Part shown: in pieces, positions 15,068 through 18,879 of the stretch | Numbering within the stretch: position 1 is the first letter of the stretch | Layout of the letters: every line of letters begins with the position of its first letter | Assembly: GCA_041484845.1 (NCBI GenBank) | Contig: JBGPIK010000088.1 | Location: 1-18,879 of the forward strand | Source: JBGPIK01 sp041484845 | GTDB lineage: Bacteria; Desulfobacterota; Binatia; UBA9968 | Direction of reading: 5' to 3' | DNA length: 18,879 bases | Translations under genes and position numbers: made by a program | Notes under the pieces: model-generated | Told to the model about the DNA's origin: nothing | The model's database searches: none | Seen by the model: only the letters and a program-made list of their open reading frames with translations

Positions 15068-15879
15068 GACGGCGCGGATTCATCGGCTTGCTTGCGAGCC
15101 CTTTGCTGCTGGCGCTGACAAACCGCGCGCTGGCCTTTTGTAACCCGTCCCTAGTTAATTTGTTTGGGGAAAGCCGTCGGCTCGTTCAGGTCCGTTCCGG
15201 CAAGGGACCGTCCTTAGGCAACTATTTTATTGAATGGTATGGTCATTCCAGTTTCTTGATCCAATCCGGCAGTCAAACCAAAGTGGTTGCCGATCCTAAT
15301 TTCAATGTGACTCCCGGTATCCAAGCCGACGCCGTCACGGTAAGCAATGACCACTTCACCCATAACAATACCGGCGCCGTCACCGGTAATCCAATCATTT
15401 TGCGCGGCATCACTTTTCGCCAGACCTGGAATCCCATCCGCACCACCGTAAAAGACATCACCATCGTCAACATTCCCAGCCAGCGCGGACCGAGTTGGGG
15501 GGCGATCGCGAATTCTATCTTTGTTTATGAGATGGGCAGCCTTTGTCTCGCGCATTTGGGGAACATCGGGCACCTGCTCAGCGCGGAGCAAGAAAAGGTG
15601 CTGAGCCATGTCGACATTATGATGATCCCCATAGACGCAATGACGAACCTCGCTTTTGAAGATATCCTGAAAGTCATTGAACAAGTAAAACCGCCCATTG
15701 TGATTCCTATGCATTATGACGTTGCGCGCCAAGGCGAGCTGTTTTCCGCTTTCGTGAAGGAAAAGTATCAGGTTCGTCAGATTGGCGGTTCGCAACTGAC
15801 GTTAAGCCGTTCCATGTTGCCCAAAGCGACCGAGGTCTTCGTGCTCACCCATCCGCGGCCGTTGATGTCCGAACAGTGA
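15064..15879 (+). CDS. Tat-signal metallo-beta-lactamase-fold protein, metal site degenerate
   Basis: A 271-residue protein with an N-terminal signal of twin-arginine form (RRRGFIGLL, hydrophobic core to residue 19, then NRALA as a likely cleavage site), so it probably acts outside the cytoplasm. The rest is a UlaG/YtkL-like MBL fold: FIEWYGHSSFLIQSG, ADPNF, HLGNIGH, VDIMMIPI and IPMHYD. The key HxHxDH motif reads N95-D-H97-F-T99-H100, so the first His and the Asp are replaced. The Asp of the usual HLGDLGH reads Asn167. His164 and His217 remain. Classical two-metal hydrolysis is therefore doubtful. The start at 15064 overlaps the AMMECR1 stop and has GAGGAG just upstream. The alternative upstream start at 15004 would bury the signal. 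Confidence 0.82.
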   Translation: MRRRGFIGLLASPLLLALTNRALAFCNPSLVNLFGESRRLVQVRSGKGPSLGNYFIEWYGHSSFLIQSGSQTKVVADPNFNVTPGIQADAVTVSNDHFTHNNTGAVTGNPIILRGITFRQTWNPIRTTVKDITIVNIPSQRGPSWGAIANSIFVYEMGSLCLAHLGNIGHLLSAEQEKVLSHVDIMMIPIDAMTNLAFEDILKVIEQVKPPIVIPMHYDVARQGELFSAFVKEKYQVRQIGGSQLTLSRSMLPKATEVFVLTHPRPLMSEQ

Positions 15880-15914
15880 TTTGGCAGTCCCAAATTCTGC
15901 GCACTTCAGCCGAT

Positions 15915-15943
15915 TTTACAAGACCCCTAGCGAATGTTATAAA
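15915..15943 (+). promoter_or_regulatory. Strong sigma-70-type promoter of the DksA-like gene
   Basis: TTTACA (15915-15920), a 17-base spacer, and TATAAA (15938-15943): each hexamer matches five of six consensus bases, with ideal spacing. The start of transcription is predicted near 15949-15951, which coincides with the left arm of the hairpin at 15949-15975. Confidence 0.65.
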
Positions 15944-15948
15944 AGACT

Positions 15949-15975
15949 ATTACCCAGCAGGACATTGGGTGTAAT
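15949..15975 (+). promoter_or_regulatory. Leader hairpin displaying the Shine-Dalgarno sequence in its loop
   Basis: ATTACCCA (15949-15956) pairs with TGGGTGTAAT (15966-15975), one bulged G. The 9-base loop GCAGGACAT contains AGGA, the only Shine-Dalgarno-like element before the GTG at 15976, which directly follows the stem. The predicted transcript start lies at the base of the left arm, so the entire leader may be this hairpin. An out-of-frame ATG at 15974 is followed at once by TGA, a start-stop pair overlapping the GTG. Confidence 0.5.
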
Positions 15976-16341
15976 GTGAATAAAAAAGACGTCGGATTGT
16001 TTCGTAATCTTCTGAACCAGCGCATTCAAGAACTTCGTTCGGAAGCCGGCAAGACCGTGGAAGATATGGACGGCGACGAAACTTTTCCAGATCCCAACGA
16101 CCGCGCTTCGATGGAATCGAACCGCGATTCAGTGCTGCGCATTCGCGACCGCGAGCGCAAGCTGATCTTCAAGATTGAGGAGGCGCTCAGACGCCTTGAC
16201 GATGGTGTGTACGGGATTTGTGAGGAATGCGGAGAGAAGATCGGAATAGAGCGTCTCAAGGCGCGCCCGGTTACAACGCTGTGCATCGAATGTAAATCGA
16301 GCCAAGAGATCGAGGAGCGAAAGGCCAAAAAGGCCGTCTAG
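15976..16341 (+). CDS. DksA/TraR-family zinc-finger transcription regulator
   Basis: A 121-residue DksA-like protein that would enter the RNA polymerase secondary channel and tune transcription, in DksA together with ppGpp. Residues 1-75 form the coiled-coil arm, whose tip carries the acidic DPNDRAS sequence, matching the DxxDxA motif needed for DksA activity. The C-terminal zinc finger is CEECGEKIG...TLCIEC, giving Cys-x2-Cys, 17 residues, Cys-x2-Cys, all four cysteines present. It is shorter than E. coli DksA (151), like many environmental DksA/TraR proteins, so I leave the symbol open. The start is a GTG at 15976. It has its own strong promoter and ends in a one-base overlap with the galU frame. 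Confidence 0.87.
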   Translation: MNKKDVGLFRNLLNQRIQELRSEAGKTVEDMDGDETFPDPNDRASMESNRDSVLRIRDRERKLIFKIEEALRRLDDGVYGICEECGEKIGIERLKARPVTTLCIECKSSQEIEERKAKKAV

Positions 16342-17222
16342 TGGCGGCGCCCTCTTCAATGAAACTGCGAAAGGCTGTGATACCGGTGGCCGGCTTGGGC
16401 ACGCGTTTTTTACCAGCCACCAAGACTGTGCCGAAAGAGCTTTTGCCGATCGTCGATATCCCCTCCATTCAATACGTGGTTCAGGAGGCCGTGGACGCGG
16501 GAATCCAGGAAATTATCTTTGTCACCGGTCGCGGTAAGGACGGCATCGAGGACCACTTTGATGAAGCTCCCGAGTTGGACTTGGTGCTGGCGGAGCGGGG
16601 CCAGATGCAGACGATCGCCATGCTCCGGCGCATTGCGGAAATGACCGAAGTGGTGTCCGTGCGGCAAAAAAAACCGCTGGGTTTAGGCCATGCGGTACTT
16701 TGCGCCCGCGATCTGGTAGGCGATGAACCTTTTGCCGTGATGTTGGCCGACGATCTGATTGACAGTGAAACGCCGTGTATTCGCCAGTTGCTAAACATCT
16801 TTGAAGAAAAAAACGAGTCTGTCATTGCATTGATGGCCGTTCCGCAGGACGAAGTGCACCAATACGGCGTGATCAAGGGGCACATCATAGAAGAACGGCT
16901 GTTTCGGGTGGAGGCGATGGTGGAAAAGCCGCCAGTGCACGAGGCGCCTTCTCGAATGGCGATTATCGGTCGCTATATCCTGCGCCCGGAAATATTCTCG
17001 ATCTTGTCAAACCTGCCTCCCGGCAAAGGGGGCGAAATTCAACTGACGGATGGATTGTCTCAGCTCGTCAAAGAGCGGAAGGTGTTCGGTTGCGAGTTTA
17101 GTGGCGACCGGTACGACATCGGCGATAAATTTGGCTTTGTCCGCGCAACCGTGGCCTACGCCTTGAAAAGGCCGGATCTGAAAGATAAAGTGCTAGAATA
17201 TCTCAAGGCCACTGTAAGTTAG
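16341..17222 (+). CDS. galU: UTP-glucose-1-phosphate uridylyltransferase
   Basis: A 293-residue nucleotidyltransferase making UDP-glucose from UTP and glucose 1-phosphate, feeding envelope polysaccharide and trehalose or glycogen routes. The N-terminus has AVIPVAGLGTRFLPATK and VPKELLPIVD, the nucleotide-binding loop and sugar-side Lys of GalU. IIFVTGRGKDGIEDHFD, the metal-site Asp in MLADD, VEKP, and GEIQLTDGL follow in order. Length is typical. The GTG at 16341 shares a base with the stop of the DksA-like gene (TAGTG). An ATG six codons later (16359) gives MKLRKAVIPVAG and is an equally good start. Cotranscription with the DksA-like gene is likely. Confidence 0.94.
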   Translation: MAAPSSMKLRKAVIPVAGLGTRFLPATKTVPKELLPIVDIPSIQYVVQEAVDAGIQEIIFVTGRGKDGIEDHFDEAPELDLVLAERGQMQTIAMLRRIAEMTEVVSVRQKKPLGLGHAVLCARDLVGDEPFAVMLADDLIDSETPCIRQLLNIFEEKNESVIALMAVPQDEVHQYGVIKGHIIEERLFRVEAMVEKPPVHEAPSRMAIIGRYILRPEIFSILSNLPPGKGGEIQLTDGLSQLVKERKVFGCEFSGDRYDIGDKFGFVRATVAYALKRPDLKDKVLEYLKATVS

Positions 17223-17234
17223 GTCAGCGTTTGT

Positions 17235-17310
<76 letters not shown>

Positions 17311-17344
17311 AATTTTTCAACATCTTCGAGGGGCGGCTTAGGGG

Positions 17345-17364
17345 GGACAGTTGGCAAACTGTCC
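17345..17364. terminator. Perfect hairpin after tRNA-Ala, candidate terminator
   Basis: GGACAGTT (17345-17352), loop GGCA, AACTGTCC (17357-17364): eight perfect base pairs. It is followed on the plus strand by GTGTTTTG, a short T-run, so it could end the galU-tRNA transcript. It may instead be part of the recombinase binding region, since it abuts the direct repeats at 17360-17378. Confidence 0.45.
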
Positions 17365-17378
17365 GTGTTTTGTCCGTG
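17360..17378. repeat. Direct repeats TGTCCGTG, possible integrase arm sites
   Basis: TGTCCGTG occurs at 17360-17367 and again at 17371-17378. The two copies are 11 bases apart, about one helical turn, so they would face the same side of the DNA. They lie between the tRNA and the recombinase gene, where arm-type or excisionase sites of tRNA-integrating elements are found. The first copy overlaps the right arm of the hairpin at 17345-17364. Confidence 0.35.
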
Positions 17379-17383
17379 CTCTA

Positions 17384-18109
17384 TCATCCAACTGCCTTTG
17401 CGGGGGTGATGATTACCGGAACGATAACGGGCACCGTAGGTTGCTCCTCCAGATGGGCCTGCAACCGTTCTGCTGGATTCGCTAGATCCGCTTCACTCAC
17501 GACGTTATAGCGGTCAAACACGCTCCGGGTCTTGTGGCCGCTTAGACTCATTGCCACTTGTTCGGGGATTCCGGCTCTCACCATGGTTCTAACCGCACTA
17601 CGTCTTAGGTCATGCACGATTATGCCCCGGTATTTTTTGGGCTTCTTGTTTCCCGCTTTGACTTGTGCTTGCTGAGTGGCGTCACCCGTTGTGTCAGCCG
17701 TTAGCTTGTGCTGAGTTTCTTCTACAAAACTACCCAAGCCAGCGGCGACGCAAGCCGTTTTCCATGCTTTTCGAAAGCTCCCGATCCGTTGCCCGTCTTC
17801 ATGGAACACGTATGGGCAATCTAAGCGACGTTTTTGTTTTGCACGCTCAATAATCTCCAAAAGTTCGCCTTTGATGGGTACCAATCTTCCGTCTTTGTTC
17901 TTACTAATTTCAGGTCTAAGCCTTATGACCTTTCCAGCTAAATCAACGTCCCTCCATTCAAGCGCTCTCATCTCGCTGACTCTCCAGGCTGAATGATAAA
18001 GGAATGTCACGGGGTCTTTTAGGTGAGCCGGTAAATTGGCACACAGGATAAGAAAACTTCCGTAATCTAGAAAGCCTTGCCTTGCGTTGTTTTCCTCCAG
18101 TGTAGGCAT
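17384..18109 (-). CDS. Tyrosine recombinase (phage-type integrase), N-terminally truncated
   Basis: A 241-residue frame holding the complete catalytic domain. Arg43 is in HSAWRVSEMRAL, the beta-hairpin Lys72 in SKNKDGR, His166 and Arg169 in HDLRRSAVRTMVRAG, His192 in LSGHKTRS, and the nucleophile Tyr201 in FDRYNV. The leading MPTLEENNARQGFLDY is internal sequence in full-length relatives. The arm-binding and core-binding N-terminal domains (roughly 130-160 residues) are missing. The frame stays open upstream only to a stop at 18188-18190, and similarity fades near 18125. An insert rich in Thr, Gln and Lys (residues 128-160) separates catalytic blocks. The start shown is just the first ATG. 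The protein is probably inactive for integration. Confidence 0.8.
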   Translation of the reverse strand: MPTLEENNARQGFLDYGSFLILCANLPAHLKDPVTFLYHSAWRVSEMRALEWRDVDLAGKVIRLRPEISKNKDGRLVPIKGELLEIIERAKQKRRLDCPYVFHEDGQRIGSFRKAWKTACVAAGLGSFVEETQHKLTADTTGDATQQAQVKAGNKKPKKYRGIIVHDLRRSAVRTMVRAGIPEQVAMSLSGHKTRSVFDRYNVVSEADLANPAERLQAHLEEQPTVPVIVPVIITPAKAVG

Positions 18110-18156
18110 ATAAGGCTTAGAGGAACGATGCTTCGTGCAAAGAACCCCAGAATACA

Positions 18157-18320
18157 GTGAATTGCTCTCCCAAGAATCAAGTCTTTTTCACTCTCGCTCA
18201 AGCCGATGCGCTGGCAAAGACCTTGATCGAGAAGGCCGTTATCACACGAGAAGAGTACATGGAGAACTTTCCGCCGAGCGGGCAGTGTATCAGAAGCTTC
18301 TCAATTCCACGGTTCGATGA
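18157..18320 (+). pseudogene. Small gene with probable single-base frameshift, function unknown
   Basis: From the GTG at 18157 the frame gives an Ala-rich helical start (FFTLAQADALAKTLIEKAVITREEYMEN). At about 18263-18265 this frame becomes Pro-, Ser- and Arg-rich, while the neighbouring frame continues smoothly as LSAERAVYQKLLNSTVR and stops at 18320. Restoring one base near GAGAAC would join them into a helical protein of about 55 residues with EEYMEN-x-LSAERAVYQ across the joint. I cannot name the family. If there is no frameshift, the first frame alone ends at 18348 as a 63-residue protein overlapping the next ATG. Confidence 0.45.
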
Positions 18321-18344
18321 AACCCTAAGACGCGCGAGAACTCT

Positions 18345-18443
18345 ATGAGTGACAGACAGCTCCGCGCAGTCTTGCGGCTACCGGTGATGCTAGTTTTCCT
18401 CGTGGTGCTTCTGGTAGTGATTTTTTGGGGAAAACGAAAATAG
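18345..18443 (+). CDS. Tiny single-pass membrane protein (32 aa)
   Basis: A 32-residue ORF, MSDRQLRAVLRLPVM followed by LVFLVVLLVVIFWGKRK. It has a short basic N-terminal segment, one strongly hydrophobic helix of about 18 residues, and a positively charged C-terminal end. Its ATG overlaps the stop (TGA at 18346-18348) of the preceding frame. No clear Shine-Dalgarno sequence is visible, so expression would rely on coupling. Function unknown. Confidence 0.4.
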   Translation: MSDRQLRAVLRLPVMLVFLVVLLVVIFWGKRK

Positions 18444-18456
18444 GACAACCCACGTC

Positions 18457-18723
18457 ATGGACATCGGAGACGTTCTCATTTGGGAAGCAACGAACGGGCT
18501 GCTCCTCCTTCCCGGTGTGATCGGGTTGGTGGTACGGGTGCGCTGGATTAGCGGACGGCCTGTATTTACTGAATGCGACTGGCTCTTCCTCTTCGGCCAC
18601 TCGCGCAAGGAAGTCCTTTCGCCGCGGTTGTTACTGACATTCACCGGGCTTTTGTCGCTGGCGATGCTCGTTGGCCTCGGAATCTTGTTTTACGTCTTAC
18701 CCAACGGTCTGGGATGGCTTTAG
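18457..18723 (+). CDS. Small membrane protein (88 aa), unknown function
   Basis: An 88-residue ORF with two hydrophobic segments, residues about 13-27 (GLLLLPGVIGLVV) and 58-82 (LLLTFTGLLSLAMLVGLGILFYVLP). A basic, Trp-containing connector lies between them (RVRWISGRP, then FGHSRKEVLS). No family is recognised. It follows the 32-residue ORF by 13 bases, with AGGA about 12 bases before the ATG. The stop overlaps a further hydrophobic frame starting at 18714. The two may be separate overlapping genes or one protein split by a frameshift. Confidence 0.5.
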   Translation: MDIGDVLIWEATNGLLLLPGVIGLVVRVRWISGRPVFTECDWLFLFGHSRKEVLSPRLLLTFTGLLSLAMLVGLGILFYVLPNGLGWL

Positions 18724-18782
18724 GAGCGGTAGTTCTCACCATCTTAGGAATTGTGCTTGTCGTACCGAAATGGATACCGTGA
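18714..18782 (+). CDS. Possible 22-residue hydrophobic peptide or displaced C-terminal helix
   Basis: The ATG at 18714 lies inside the last codons of the 88-residue ORF, in the -1 frame. It opens 22 residues that are almost one transmembrane helix (MALGAVVLTILGIVLVV, then PKWIP). It could be a coupled microprotein or the third helix of the upstream protein reached by a frameshift. Confidence 0.25.
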   Translation: MALGAVVLTILGIVLVVPKWIP

Positions 18783-18818
18783 GTCAGGTCGGGAAACTAC
18801 GATAGAGAGGAAATCGTC

Positions 18819-18879
18819 ATGACAGATCAGCAGATAATCACTCAAGCTTATGAGGAAAAAGTTAAAACGCTTTTTTCTA
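18819..18879 (+). CDS. Start of an unidentified gene, cut by the window end
   Basis: The ATG at 18819 is preceded by GAGAGG at a spacing of about 9, the best ribosome-binding site in this end region. The visible residues (MTDQQIITQAYEEKVKTLFS) are charged and probably helical. The frame is open at the window end, so length and family are unknown. Confidence 0.5.
   Translation, partial: MTDQQIITQAYEEKVKTLFS

Larger units (their letters stand above)
17311..18879. mobile_element. Left end of a decayed tRNA-Ala-integrated element
   Basis: Everything right of the tRNA fits an integrated element: a tyrosine recombinase pointing at the tRNA, short tightly packed ORFs of no known function, and no housekeeping gene. 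The recombinase is truncated and the first small gene looks frameshifted, so the element is probably immobile. The left boundary is taken as the end of the tRNA. The right boundary and the second attachment site are outside the window; no copy of the tRNA 3' end appears in 17311-18879. Confidence 0.6.

Overview
The window reads as chromosomal DNA of a free-living bacterium of moderate to high GC, with a decayed integrated element at its right end. The coding sequences are packed and intact over most of the window. Several genes start with GTG behind good Shine-Dalgarno sequences (purH, purE, tsaC, the DksA-like gene). The intergenic gaps are rich in palindromic dispersed-repeat sequences of the kind common in uncultured deltaproteobacterial-type and related lineages (Desulfobacterota, Binatota, NC10, Tectomicrobia). 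That taxonomic guess is inference from gene style only; no rRNA is present.

Layout. Positions 1-605 hold no convincing gene but do hold a nested palindrome and a periodic dispersed repeat. An MFS exporter (606-1787) converges on a surE-hslR pair on the minus strand. A cinA gene runs divergently from surE and ends at a long hairpin repeat, opposite an M3-family oligoendopeptidase (pepF). Next come a minus-strand ornithine cyclodeaminase-family gene and a divergent plus-strand cupin gene whose leader carries an inverted repeat.

The centre (8490-14316) is a minus-strand gene train. In transcription order it is a free-standing MetRS-type tRNA-binding domain, alr, purH, a 300-base repeat-filled gap, purD, purE and tsaC. 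It mixes purine synthesis (PurH, PurD, PurE), cell-wall D-alanine supply (Alr) and tRNA modification or binding (TsaC, tRNA-binding protein). From 14507 the plus strand carries an AMMECR1-domain gene overlapped by a Tat-signal metallo-beta-lactamase-fold protein that lacks key metal ligands. A DksA/TraR-type zinc-finger regulator follows, with a strong promoter and an unusual hairpin leader, then galU and tRNA-Ala(CGC).

Directly after the tRNA lies the remnant of an integrated element. It consists of a tyrosine recombinase reduced to its catalytic domain, a small gene that looks frameshifted, a run of tiny overlapping membrane-protein ORFs, and the start of another gene cut by the window end.

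The observations most worth a second look are the AMMECR1/pseudo-MBL pair, the leader of the DksA-like gene, CinA with an eroded deamidase domain, and the tRNA-Ala element.
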